Origin: Owenia fusiformis
Taxonomy: Eukaryota; Annelida; Polychaeta; Sabellida; Oweniidae
Length of the DNA stretch: 64,000 nt
Direction: 5' to 3'
Assembly (NCBI GenBank): GCA_903813345.2
Contig: CAIIXF020000002.1
Span: forward strand, 10,040,650-10,104,649
Each line of letters starts with the position of its first letter. Position 1 is the stretch's first letter. The position numbers and the translations under genes were made by a program. This document shows, piece after piece, positions 53,732 through 64,000 of the stretch. The notes beneath the pieces are model-generated. The model ran no database searches. It saw only the letters and a program-made list of their open reading frames with translations, and was not told the origin of the DNA.

Positions 53732-54814
53732 CCAAGCATCTACTTATTTTTGCTTGTATACTGCACTTTCGTTCATCCAAGCCACAGGGGGAGTATTCCG
53801 TAGCCACGCCTAACATATTAGAAACAATAAATCTCAAATAAGATATATACCGATTTAAAGGCAAGGTCTGGTATAAAGTGCGATGACAAAATTACATGTA
53901 CAATAGACCGACCAGCAATGTATAACTTGTATTCCTTACAATCTCAAATATAATGTTATTGAATTATATATTTATATATGAATTATCAATTCCAAGTACA
54001 AAAACGAAAAAAAGTTTAAATTATCCCAAATAAAAATGTAGGAGAAGAAATCTTCAATCTCAAATTCCTCATATAGAGCAATTTTAGCGTTTTTCCTATT
54101 CCAAATCATATTCCGACCTTAATAATCGTTCTATTTTGATTATGATTAAAAGGTAATTTAATGAAAGACTACTAGAATAAAATAACAACGTCGTTTAAGA
54201 GGGTCATAACGTTGTTTATTTTTACATGGAGTTACTCAGTAAGATTACGATTTCTCTGCACCATGATGTCCAATAAATATTTAACTGAGTGGCCCACGGA
54301 AAATTAAAAAAAGGTTATGAGCCCCTACCTGTCTCTCCACTACAATTGTTGATGCATGATTTTTTCCTACATACTACAATAAAAAACAGTTTATATTCTA
54401 ATGTCAAATGGATAAGGCATGTCTTTTTTATTCGATATACGTTTTCATACGTTGTATTAATTGTTATTTCTGAAATAGATTTAATCATGACCAGATCTCC
54501 GGGGCAATGCTCGTTATACACATTATAAAATTGAATTAATATTAAACTCACGTGTACTTGCTTGTTCAGTACAATTTATACTTCCTGATGTATCACAGAA
54601 GCACCAGTTACATTCATCGTCACTGTGCCACTTTGGACTACTGGGATGATACGTCTTTCCATCCTTGCCCGTGCATGTAACATTTGATTCTGGGCAGCAA
54701 ATACTATATTTCTTTTCAACTATACACTGGTGTCCACCTGGACATGGCGAAGCGTCCTTTCCAACGCAAGGTAATGGTTCAACATCATCCTTCATCAGCG
54801 GATTACATGGAAAA
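50600..54814 (-). CDS. Secreted TSP1/S1 serine protease (five 3' exons; 5' end not found)
   Basis: Exons in order: 54552-54814, 53023-53809, 52182-52292, 51584-51826, 50600-50732, with TAA at 50,600-50,602. All junctions are AG/GT and in phase, giving about 511 residues. Modules: two small cysteine-rich domains; a TSP1 broken by a poly-Asn run; activation site RIKR-IIGG; S1 domain with TAAHC, DIAIVKV and GDSGGP (complete H-D-S triad); a C-terminal TSP1 (WGKFSRWTECAPCPSG ... SCKC-stop). By alignment, residue 189 is Ala and 226 is Asp, so classical trypsin specificity is not expected; a brachyurin-like pocket is one possibility. The first exon here begins in mid-codon, so upstream exon(s) with the signal peptide are missing. 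Likely an extracellular protease zymogen. Confidence 0.85.
51584..52292 (-). CDS. Serine protease gene: exons with Ser active site and start of last TSP1
   Basis: Exon 52182-52292 reads YPKTLLEANVSILSDCG and ends GFCIDGANG. Exon 51584-51826 continues ASCIGDSGGPLMC, ISTFGAGQPKTPYC, SRPDVYTNIVKFLEWIKEKV and opens a TSP1 (WGKFSRWTECAPCPSG). The joining codons GG|A and AA|G agree in phase. Confidence 0.85.
53023..53809 (-). CDS. Serine protease gene: TSP1 plus N-terminal S1 exon
   Basis: A 787-nt exon. It starts VATEYSPCGLDERKCS, passes through about 27 Asn codons, then FSTCVGNVIDFRQCNINACP finishes the TSP1. KRIIGGTKV is the activation cleavage site. LTAAHC holds the catalytic His and NDIAIVKVDP the catalytic Asp; MITGWGATE is a typical S1 block. 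The exon ends with AA|GTAGGT. An N-glycosylation-like NIT lies between His and Asp. Confidence 0.85.
53649..53730. repeat. GTT/AAC microsatellite encoding poly-Asn
   Basis: About 27 GTT units on the plus strand read as AAC (Asn) in the serine protease exon. The reading frame stays open through it. The same repeat gives spurious poly-Leu and poly-Val frames on the opposite strand. Confidence 0.9.
54552..54814 (-). CDS. Serine protease gene: cysteine-rich exon (lustrin/WAP-like plus VWC-like)
   Basis: The exon encodes FPCNPLMKDDVEPLPC, then GKDASPCPGGHQC...YSICCPES, a lustrin/WAP-like C-x-PC-x-G-x-C...CC pattern. It continues with TCTGKDGKTYHPSSPKWHSD and ECNWCFCDTSGSINC, a single-VWC-like module. 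It is preceded by a strong pyrimidine-rich acceptor (AACATTTTCAG). Module names are by pattern only. Confidence 0.65.
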
Positions 54815-57253
54815 CTGAAAATGTTAAAATTCAACAGAATTGAAAAACAATGATAAACTGACGGCAATGCCAGTATTACTAGTGAACTATCTGGGTTTCT
54901 ACCAGTTATGGAAATTATTAACCGGCTACCAAAGCTCATCGCAGGAGAAACAAATACATCAATTATTTTGATTTTCCTAGACTGTATTTTTGTATGCCCG
55001 CGGTGCTAGTGAATTGTGTATTATTTTAATGAGGTTTCTGCCCAGATATCACTAAAACAACAATAAGCCATACAATGCATTTGCTATTATAATCATTTAT
55101 TATACTTTCTAGCTCAAAACTATGCTTTGGATCTAACTAAAACTATAAACCAAATATAGAATTTGACTTCAATTCATTCAGATATACTACCTCTGCTTCC
55201 TGAAACTTGGTATGATAATAACAATGACATACATGAATTTTAAGAAATAGATCCCAAACTGTAGAATAAGGGAATATCAGAAACGCATCAATGATTGTTT
55301 AATATGTTTCACATCAAAAGTCATGCTGTTCTTAAAACTTTTAAAAAGCTTGAAAATGTTTCCATCTTAGTTCTTTTCTACAACAAATCCAAATATACCA
55401 CCATAACGGGAACACTAGAGGAACCATAAAGGCTTCGCTAAAGGAATTGAAAGGCGTCGTTTTTTCTTAGTCATCCTTAACACAAAAACTTCTATTCTTC
55501 TACTATGTCACTCCAAAAAGCTTACCGTAAATGTGACTGATAAATCTTTGACAAACTTCAATGGTAAAATCATTCAAACTTATTTAACATGATTTCTCTA
55601 TCGCCTCCACTCAGGAGATTATCTACGTAATACGCATGCGCTAGGATCGTAATAAAGGATGGATTCGCTCTTACTCATTAAAATTGTTGCGCGTGCGCTA
55701 ATTTCCTTGTTGTTGATTGGACATTTATATTAGATTAACTTTGTATTTCATGATTAGATGTCGCTGGAGTTAATTGACTTATTTGTAAGATACTGGAGAC
55801 GATCGATGAGTACTCGGATTCAAGTTAAAAATCGGGAGGTATGAGGAAAAAACGGGAGGACACAGGCAAAATCGGGGGATTTTTACCTAAAACATGTTTT
55901 TTGTAGAAATCGCGGGAAATCGGGAGATGATGAAAAATTACAAAATTAGAAAATTGGGAGATGGCAAAATTGCGCAGGAGATGGGTTAAAAACAGGAATC
56001 TCCCGATTTAAATCGGGAGTTGGCAACTGTGGAACCCTTCCTTCCTACTACTTAACAATAGTATTATTTCATTGTGCGTTGTTCAATCAATATCGAAAAC
56101 TAAACATACGTTACCAGGGCCCAGATAATGGTCTGCATGTTAAGTAAATCGTTAAAGAAAATGTATGATTAGATTTCGTGTTTCGTAAATGCAGAAATAA
56201 AAATGTACCTTGAAATACAAAACGCTGACACCAATATAAACGTTTTATGACGTGTTGAATGCTTAATGACAACTCAAAACTGTGCAACTTTTATGATAGC
56301 GAAAAGTCATATCAAATCTAACAGAACATGCACATTATGAATTCAACAATATCAAAACTATCGGTGAATGCTATCACTATCGCAACAGATAGTGCTCCAA
56401 GTACGGTCGGAAATAGCGGAAATACAAACGAAAACTGATTAAATGTTGATTGTTTTGAAAAGATTTGGAGCCAGTCTATCCCGTATGTGTTAAGTTATTT
56501 TACGCTGTAAGAATTTGTTACAGACGCCGATCGCCGACCGCCGATCGCCGTCACAGAAAACGGAGATCATAACAACATGTCACTATACTTTTTAGTGGTG
56601 ACATAAAAATCATAGAATACTTAAAATTAACTAAACACTTATAATAACATTAATTTTCCATACCGTGCACTTTTTAATTTGGCAATAAACTTTCTAATGA
56701 AAGGATTTTGTTGAGTATTTAATTGTCTTGTAGAAATCGCCTCCTCTCCCGTCACTTGAGTTATTTGATTTACGGTTGTGATTATAATTTTGTCACCCAT
56801 GTAGCATTTTTTACTGCTTAATAAAGTGAATAACAGTCATATTTAGTTCTCTGGGTAGGAGTATGAGAACAACATAGCCTTTTGATATATCAAGGAAACT
56901 CATTTGAAAAGTGATCTAGACGTGATTGGAAATACGTTATGAAAATTTTGTTTGTTTTATTATGTCATAAAATTAATATTTATACCACATACTATTATTC
57001 AAACTTATAATCGGACAAATGCATGATGTTAGTTTATTACCTTGAAGTACACATTGTACTTATGTCCGATCAAAAGTTCGAATAATAGTTGTGTTTCGAA
57101 TATTAATTGTACGACTTATACGAGATCAATGTTAATGCTACCAAAGGGAATCGGACCTACAGGCCTTACTATTTAAACATGTTTTTCTGTTATAAAAACT
57201 CGATATGTGATGTACATGTATATTTCTTTGTTTTTCAAATAAATCTACAAATA
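54815..57253. other. Upstream of the recognised serine protease exons; no exon found
   Basis: The missing 5' exon(s) should lie here or further right on the minus strand, but none with a convincing signal peptide and phase-2 donor was identified. At 55,790-56,030, CGGGAG(G/A)T and CGGGAAATCGGGAG words recur on both strands. At 56,515-56,606 a TGTTACAGACGCCG...GTGGTGACATAA repeat matches 27,074-27,160. Confidence 0.35.
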
Positions 57254-58318
57254 CAGGGTGATCACTAAGTTCTGGGAATTTATCTGTCATTTCATTATTT
57301 TTCAACCAATCTACTTGAAATTTTCAAGGTAAATGGAGAATATAGTTTTGGGTTGGATAAAACAGTTTCATTGTCATATGATGTCACAATGGATAATTAT
57401 TGTTACTATAGCAACATGACAAATGGCGTAGCGGGTCAAGAAAAAGTTGAATTCATTTTTATTTTACTTGATCCAAAAGTATGGTTAATTAATACCTATT
57501 TGGTAGAGAAATTTCTGTGATTTTTTATGTTTTCAAATATTTCTAAGTTTAGTTTTTAAAGTAACATCTGTATTGTGATATAAGAGTCCACTTTGCTCAA
57601 TTTTCTTATCATTGGTCAGACTCTCAAAGTCACAATCATGACTCAAAATAGCGAGGAGTTATCTTCTATTGTGACTATGCTTCTTCCCATTCCTCAAATT
57701 GCCCATACTAGTCTTGAAGAATTAAGGTTCACACAAGTTGTTCATGCCCCATATTCACCATATAATGTTCACCAGATGAACCACCATTAGGTTCACTAAA
57801 TTTGACTGTTGAAGCTTCATATAGAGATCATCATAAGTTTGGTTCCAATGAGGGGCTGATCTCAACAGCTTGAGCAAATTTTAAAGGGATACCAAGGGGA
57901 GGACTGGAAAGCAACTTTATGGACTACAGTAGGTTTGACAACAATACATAGGCATTCAGGCCTATGGAAATCATTATAAATGAAATGATCCTTCCAGCAA
58001 TGAAGAATACTTCTGAATAAATGACTTCAAGAGTACTGTTCTGCCTCTAGTACAATAAGTTTGAACCAACGATCTAGGCAAGATGAATATGTTTTAGCAG
58101 GATATTTTTCAAATTAATGTCAGTCAAAATTTGCTGACCCGCTGACCACTTTTACTTTTTTTATAATTGCAATAAAATAAATTGTAAAAGTGATATATAT
58201 ATGAAACATTGTCTGTCAATTCAGAATTATACAATGTACATTTGCTAAAAGTTTCAACTGAATTGGTTGAAAAATATTGAAATGACAGACCAATTCCCAG
58301 AACTTAGTGATCACCCTG
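57254..58318. mobile_element. Mariner-like element, about 1,065 bp, TA target
   Basis: CAGGGTGATCACTAAGTTCT and its complement end the element, flanked by TA on both sides. The size and ends fit Tc1/mariner (irritans-type CAGGGTG tips). Its short open frames do not show a DDE transposase, so it is non-autonomous or decayed. It shares a TTATTGTT(A/G)CTAT(A/G)G block with the element at 62.5 kb. Confidence 0.75.
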
Positions 58319-58944
58319 TATTTCGTAAATTAATATTTACACCGTCACCATCATTTTGTAAACGACTAACTTTGAAATAGCATCTTTCTACTATCCTGCT
58401 TATTGTCGAGTCTCACCTCATCTAATCATGAGATCGTAATTTTATGCAATCTGTCGGGATGATATTTACAAAGTATTATAGAGAGAGACCGATATTTAAC
58501 GTAGTTATGGGTATATGAAAATACGGATTAATAATTAAACACCAGAGTATAATGTCGCTTTTATCACCTTTTTGTATATTTGCACATGTTACTTCGTTAA
58601 AGTAGGTAATTTAGGAGACAAATCGATGTGTTAATGTTACGAAAATCACAGGTACCTACCAGACCGTGAGCAAAGGGATGCACTTTGAGCTGAACATACC
58701 GCCGAGTTGCAAATAGATACCGTAAAACCCGTGGCTTAGCCATGATATCGCCGAGCAAGATCATGAAATGACGTGGTCTGGTTGATACCCGTGAAAACGC
58801 TCTTTATAGACTAAGAGAATAAAATATAATGTGTGATGTTTTTTGGCAAATACAATCATCCAATCATGTGTCAATGTCACAATTTATTCGTGACTCAATG
58901 TCTAATTAATTTTTTATTAAATAATACCTTTATTTAGCTATATA

Positions 58945-59620
58945 GAGGGTGTTCCAAAAGTAACAGGACTGGTGCTGGCATTTTGTTAAATATGCACCAA
59001 TCGTCTTTAAAATTTGACATAATGTACTTTCATGTATCGTGACTAAAACTGCAAAGTTCCAACAAAAAATATGTAACTCGGGTAGAGTTATGGTTGCTAT
59101 GGTAACATGACATCACAATACCCGGGGCAACATTCCACGCAGAAAGTTACATTAAGAAAGAAAAAGACATTAAGCAGTTTGTACATCCCATATCAAAGTT
59201 AAAATGCAACAACTGGTGGGAATTACATTTGTTTTACATAATTTGATATTCCTATGTATCCTATGTACTTCGAAAAATAGGCTCCTCTTTGGTCAGTAGA
59301 AGAGTAGCACTCTGCATACATGACTCAAACACATGAGTGAACCAATTTGAGGACATGTCACGCATGGTCGATTGAACAACTTGGAGAAGGTCATTCTCAT
59401 CTTTAACGATCTTACAGCACTGATTAGCGTTCCATTCTCCATGTAAGTAAAAATTGGATGTTGCATGATCAGAAGAGTATGGTGCATGGTTTTAGAACTC
59501 AAGACCTAGCTCCTCTATAGCTGCATGGTCTTTAATGGTGACCTGCTGGCAGGAGCGTTATAAAGGTGGATGACTGGCTTCAAATTGGGTCTTTCAAAAA
59601 CTTAACCATGAATTATTCAG
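58945..59620 (-). pseudogene. Truncated mariner-like element with transposase remnant
   Basis: One end, GAGGGTGTTCCAAAAGTAAC at 58,945, is preceded by TA; the other end is missing. On the minus strand a broken frame contains VIHLYNAPASRSPLKTM (compare the mariner DNAPAH block, with the catalytic Asp replaced by Tyr) followed by frameshifted C-terminal sequence. It is non-functional. Confidence 0.65.
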
Positions 59621-59784
59621 ACTGTAATCCATAGTGATATTCCAGGAAATTGAATAAATATTATCATAATGAAATTATACTTGAATCTGAGCTTTATAGC
59701 AACACCTTTACAACAAAGCAACTAATTAAATAAACAAGAAATGTTGTATTATAATAGGTGTATTAGATACTTCCTTCAGTTAAG

Positions 59785-60830
59785 CTACGTTCACACCAAC
59801 GGCGAATGCCACGCTTTAAATCGGCGAGCAAAGCGCCGTCATTTTTGTCATTTTTCTTCATACCAACGGCGCTTTGATGGCGCTTTAAAGCGGCTTGTAA
59901 AGCGGCACCAAAGCGTAACAAAGCTTGATTAAAGCGTCGGGGTCGTAATAGGTCGTAGAAAAGCTCAGAGTAAAGCGGGATATTCGGCAAGAGCGCCAAA
60001 AATTTTTAAACTTTTTAAAAATATTGGGCGCTCTGTTACGAATCGATTAAGCGCCGAGAGCGTATCAAAGCTTAACAAAGCTCAGAAAAGCTTGATCCAA
60101 AACGTAGGAAAGCTTAACATAGCTCTAAAAGGTTCCCCATGCTTTGATCAGGCTTTGTTACGCTTGAAATCACGCTTTGATAAGCTTTGATAAGCATTAT
60201 TACGCTTTGATGCGATTATGACGCTTTAAATCAGGCTCTGATACGATTGCAAAACTCTGTTGTGCATTGTTACGCTCTGTTAAGCTCTGTCACGCATTGG
60301 AAAATGTCGAGATCGCCGATTCCATGCCGCTTTTGATCCAATGACTATATAAAGATGCAGTAGATCCATAAAACCATTGCATCTTTGACTCGAGAACACG
60401 ATGGCAGAACAACGAGATCCAGACATTCCAGATGGACCAGAGCATGACCTATCTGAAGAAGACATGACGTTTGTCGCACGGCGTGATATAGCGTGTGGAA
60501 ACTTGTCAAGCGTACAGCAAAGCGTTTCAATCCTTGATTAAAGCGTCTCAATTCGTTGGAAAGCTTGAGAGTCCTTCATGAAAGTGTAACAAAGAGTGTC
60601 AGATATTGATGATCTAGCGTCTGACCTCGTGTCAGATCTTCATGCCAGATCGTAGCAAATCTTGAGACATCTTAACGAAGCGTGTCAAGTGGTAATAGAC
60701 CGTGAACAGACTGGGGTCCCCGCTTTGAACCAAGCTCTGTTAAGCTTTCCTACGCTTTGAGTCAAGCTTCGTTGAGCTTTGTTACGCTCTCGGCGCTTCA
60801 CACTGAAAACGGCTTAAGTGTGAAACAAAT
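59785..60830. repeat. Region packed with AAAGC(G/T)/(A/C)GCTTT words
   Basis: Dozens of AAAGCG, AAAGCTTAACAAAGC and ACGCTTTGAT words alternate over about 1 kb. The borders GTTCACACCAACGGCG (about 59,790) and CTTCACACTGAAAACGGC (about 60,797) may be the ends of a repeat-expanded element. Open frames are repeat artefacts. Confidence 0.65.
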
Positions 60831-62517
60831 TTCGTTAAAAATTAAAAAAAGCATTAAAATTATTTTTTCAAATAGACATGTAGTATGTATCTATATACAT
60901 TTATACACACGTTACCAAAAGCATTGAAGTAAACTCCGAGGAACAATAGGTGGAATTTCAAATTGAAATTAGGGCCCGTCTCAAACGTGACGATTTTCAC
61001 ATTTTCAGTCCGTGATTAATATGCCAAGATATTCACATTAGAATGCAGCATTTTCAAAAAGCCAATGGCTTTCCTTATGCTACTCTACTGTCCTTTAAAA
61101 TCATAAATGAATTTGGACTATCAGTATTTCCCTTTTGATGTGCATCACTTGTCAACATGAAACATCCGAATCCATCATTTTTCTCGATTTTTTTCATACG
61201 TTGTGTTTTTTATCTGGGTAAAATTAAAAGGGGTCAACCCTATTGGAACATGAATCGATTCGATCATGAAAAATGATGCTTTAGACGAATAGAAAAATGA
61301 TAAAAAATTTATTTGGGAAGCATTGATCATTAGGCTGGTTCACCCTTTTCAGCGTGTCGATTTTCACAAGAAAATTGGAAACAAATGACAATGAGTTATA
61401 TGTTCACTTAAGAGAAGTGTTAATTCACGAATGGGCATTTTCGATGACTATAGCTAGCTGAATTGAGAAACAAGTTTGTATTTGTGTCTTATATTATCAC
61501 ATTTATGTTTAATTTTCCGTCAAAACTCGACATAAACCGTGAATCAGTGAATAGCAGAATCGTGCCGTGTTTCACTATCTCCAAGGAAAAAGCAGTTACG
61601 TACGTGTGACATATGTGGACTCATATGCAATCATAGTTTACATGTACCGAGCACATCTTTTCTATTTTCAATAACTATGTGCACACCACATTATCTTTTT
61701 TAAATCAACTTAACCCAAACCTTTAACTGATTCAAGAAACCAGCAATTTTACATTTTATATCGATGGTGCAAATGCCATGTTGTCAAGCACCCAATTGCA
61801 ATCACCCTAGTTCTCTTTTAAAGTGTGCGCCTGACCCGGCTACGTATAGCACAGAGTTTATACTGGCGGATTAGACTAGTTCATTTTTTATATGTGTGTG
61901 AAAGCTTTCTCTTATTTGCGTTTTTTCGTTTAGTACGGTTTTGTTATAATTGCCGAGGTCATATAACCGGGATAAAACAATGATTATCGTTGACTGCCCA
62001 CACACAAAACATACGTTGAGTGAACAGTGTTATTACAAACAACAGGCTTTAGAATACAAAGCGTAGTGTGATAATAAGCTGTACACTACACTACCACTGC
62101 TGCATGTCCATATTACTAATTTACTAGGGCTCCCAAAGAGTGGATAGGGAGGTTGTGTTTGTCACTTTTAAATTTTACATTTCAAAATTGTCATTTTACA
62201 TGTCATAATTTGTTGGTTTCATTCGTTTAGCCAATCAAAACATTGTAAAACAATACATTGTCTTTCTATGTAAGTTCATCTCTCTGGTTAATATATCAGA
62301 AACAAGTCAAATTCTTTACTTCAGAGAATATATATATATATTTTTTTTTATGACAGTGTTTAATACATTGTCTGTTACGTACAATCAATTTTGTTCAGTT
62401 TTGATTAGTTGTCAGAATAAAGTTACGTTCATCTGAATCCATGTATCAAAACAAAAATCCTATTTTCACTTCAAAATACTTCAGTGAGATGAAGGCTCGG
62501 AATTGTCACATGCAATA
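60831..62517. other. Gene-free stretch
   Basis: AT-rich DNA with no supported gene or transposon end. One pair of similar words, GATTTTCACA and CGATTTTCACAAGAAAATTG, lies near 60,993 and 61,361. Confidence 0.35.
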
Positions 62518-63578
62518 CGAGGGTTGTCCCAGAAGTCTTGAAATTTTTATTCTAATTCAAAAAGGTTTTAATGAATTTGGCTGAAAATTGGTATGTATCA
62601 AGATCAATCAATTATCTTCAACATGTGATAGTTTCATAACAAAATTATAAACTTGAGTAACTATTATTGTTGCTATGGTAACCGGGGGAGTCGGGGGGTG
62701 GGGCAGTAATGAAATATAGTAAAAATGTAAAATGGAGCCATGGGAGTATTAAGGATTTTAAAGGATGGTATGCATCTTAAATTGTAAATCACCTGTCAAG
62801 ATTGACAAAAACACTGTATTCTTGGTAAAATCTTATGAAATACCTCTGTGATGTCATAATAAACTAGCACAATTGCTCAATTTTGGTACAGAGCCACAGC
62901 ATTTTGAAAATCAAAATGGCAGTGATTTTGTCACCAGATGTTAAATGTTTGCGTGCAGTTTTGCAATACCACGCCTTCGTAGGGCATACACCTACACAAA
63001 CAAGAACAGCCATGGAAAAAGTATATAGACAGTAAACTCCGAGTGCACCTACAATATGGAGCTGGTAGAAGAAGTTAAAAACTGGAGATACCAGCCTGGA
63101 GGATGCTCCTATAAGTGGAAGGCCAAAATCCAGTGACGATCTCATATCCCATATTGCAGAGAGTATAAGGGCTGAAAGGAGAACTGCTTAGTGTAGAAAT
63201 ATCGCCCTAGACTTTGATATTAGTAAGAGTACTGCTCACAGAGTGATGAAGAAAGACCTTGGGATGTCAAAGGACCTAAATTACTTCCACATAGTCTGAC
63301 AGAGGAGCAGAAAAGGCAACGTGTTGAGCTGAGCCAGGGGTTCCCAAATCCTTAATTTTTACGTCATATTTATATCTTTTATCCTGTTTTCTGCCCCAGG
63401 TACCCCCAACATTCCATTTTAAATCATCTGTAAAATTGCTAAATGATCTTATTATGGTATGAAACTTGCAGAGATAGTAGAAATATATCTAAGTTACAAA
63501 ATGTGAAATTTTTATCATTGTATCTCAAATATTCTATGAATTAGAATAAAAATTTCAAGACTTATGGGACAACCCTCG
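62518..63578. mobile_element. Mariner-like element, about 1,061 bp, 41-bp inverted ends, TA target
   Basis: CGAGGGTTGTCCCAGAAGTC and its near-complement, continuing over about 41 bp, end the element. TA flanks it at 62,516-62,517 and 63,579-63,580. It contains a broken N-terminal transposase domain. Confidence 0.85.
62920..63340 (+). pseudogene. Mariner transposase pseudogene (N-terminal DNA-binding part)
   Basis: The plus strand reads CLRAVLQYHAFVGHTPTQTR, SLEDAPISGRPKS, IAESIRAERRTA, NIALDFDISKSTAHRVMKK and SLTEEQKRQRVELSQ. This is the helix-turn-helix half of a mariner transposase with its SGRP hook. Stop codons interrupt it at least twice, and the catalytic DDE half is deleted. Confidence 0.8.
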
Positions 63579-63580
63579 TA

Positions 63581-64000
63581 ACTTATTGTCGTATTCGTTA
63601 TTTTATCTTCTCGATAGTAGCATTTAGTCGCACATTTGATGCCAGGTCACGTTGTCGCGTACCTCTTGGGGAACCCCACATTTATGTGTGTACTCATGGA
63701 AGTAAATTCCCCGGTGTAGCCGAGAGCCACAAACTTTTCAACAGGTTCGAAATGACCAATTTCTCTCATATATACTCTAAATATTTTATTATTTAGCACC
63801 TACAAAGTATTGCTAATAACCATATGTAATTCCAATAAGGAAACTTATCTGGCTACATATAAATTCAATATCAACACTAGCTGTTCTCTCAACACGTCCT
63901 GGCTTACCTTGTGGTGACAAACCCTGGATTTTCGCTATTTATAGTTTATCAACACCTGGACGCATGCGCATTTTATAGTTTATCGGGCACTTTAATCTCT
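63581..64000. other. Gene-free end of window
   Basis: No gene supported. ATTTTATAGTTTATC-like words repeat near 63,940-63,985. Confidence 0.35.

Noticed and set aside
53562-53841. Poly-Val and poly-Leu open frames on the plus strand
   Set aside because: Opposite-strand translation of the AAC repeat that encodes poly-Asn in the protease exon.
54840-54939. ATG at 54,939 (MSFGSRLIISITG...) as the serine protease start
   Set aside because: The frame reaches the exon only by reading through a strong acceptor, and splicing from it gives no convincing signal peptide; the 5' end is left open.
62864-63145. 93-codon minus-strand frame with hydrophobic stretches
   Set aside because: Antisense to the mariner transposase remnant.

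Overview
This is a eukaryotic, animal-type window. It is AT-rich, has spliceosomal GT-AG introns, and encodes extracellular modular proteins (kringle, PAN, C-type lectin, TSP1, ADAMTS-type metalloprotease, S1 serine protease). It is densely littered with small inverted-repeat transposons. The domain set and the repeats suggest a non-vertebrate, probably marine metazoan (deuterostome or lophotrochozoan); I cannot name the species.

Layout. (1) 1-13.2 kb: no gene recognised; repeats, foldbacks and MITEs. (2) 13,202-18,883: a complete 5.68-kb mobile element with nearly identical terminal inverted repeats of about 1.78 kb and a 6-bp target duplication (GATGTT). Between the repeats are only two intact genes, a zinc-finger-tagged viral-type packaging ATPase and a 131-aa basic protein. 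It looks like a miniature Polinton/Maverick-like element that has lost polymerase, integrase, protease and capsid genes. (3) 18.9-27.7 kb: repeats, one candidate two-exon micropeptide gene (+, 20,458-21,121), and a decayed copy of part of the serine protease gene (25.7-26.9 kb). (4) 27,768-47,578, minus strand: a 25-exon gene reconstructed here by hand, with every splice phase consistent over 3,471 coding nt (1,157 codons). Order: signal peptide, ADAM-type prodomain with a furin site, PAN, kringle, C-type lectin, reprolysin metalloprotease (HELGHVMGMKHD), disintegrin-like region, TSP1, cysteine-rich part 1, kringle, kringle, cysteine-rich part 2. (5) 50,600-54,814, minus strand: the last five exons of a second secreted protease gene (two cysteine-rich modules, a TSP1 carrying a poly-Asn run, an S1 protease domain, a C-terminal TSP1). 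Its 5' end was not found. (6) 54.8-64 kb: three mariner-like elements, two of them with transposase remnants, and repeat-rich DNA.

How the parts relate. The two minus-strand genes are neighbours in the same orientation, are both predicted secreted proteases, and use matrix- or glycan-binding modules, so a shared extracellular cascade (coagulation-like, immune or matrix) is plausible but inferred. The extra modules of the ADAMTS-like protein sit exactly between phase-1 introns, a clear sign of exon shuffling. The two genes of the Polinton-like element each have their own TATA box and initiator about 30 nt apart. Its inverted repeats hold ETS-, CRE- and CCAAT-like motifs, so they may serve as both replication/packaging ends and regulatory DNA.
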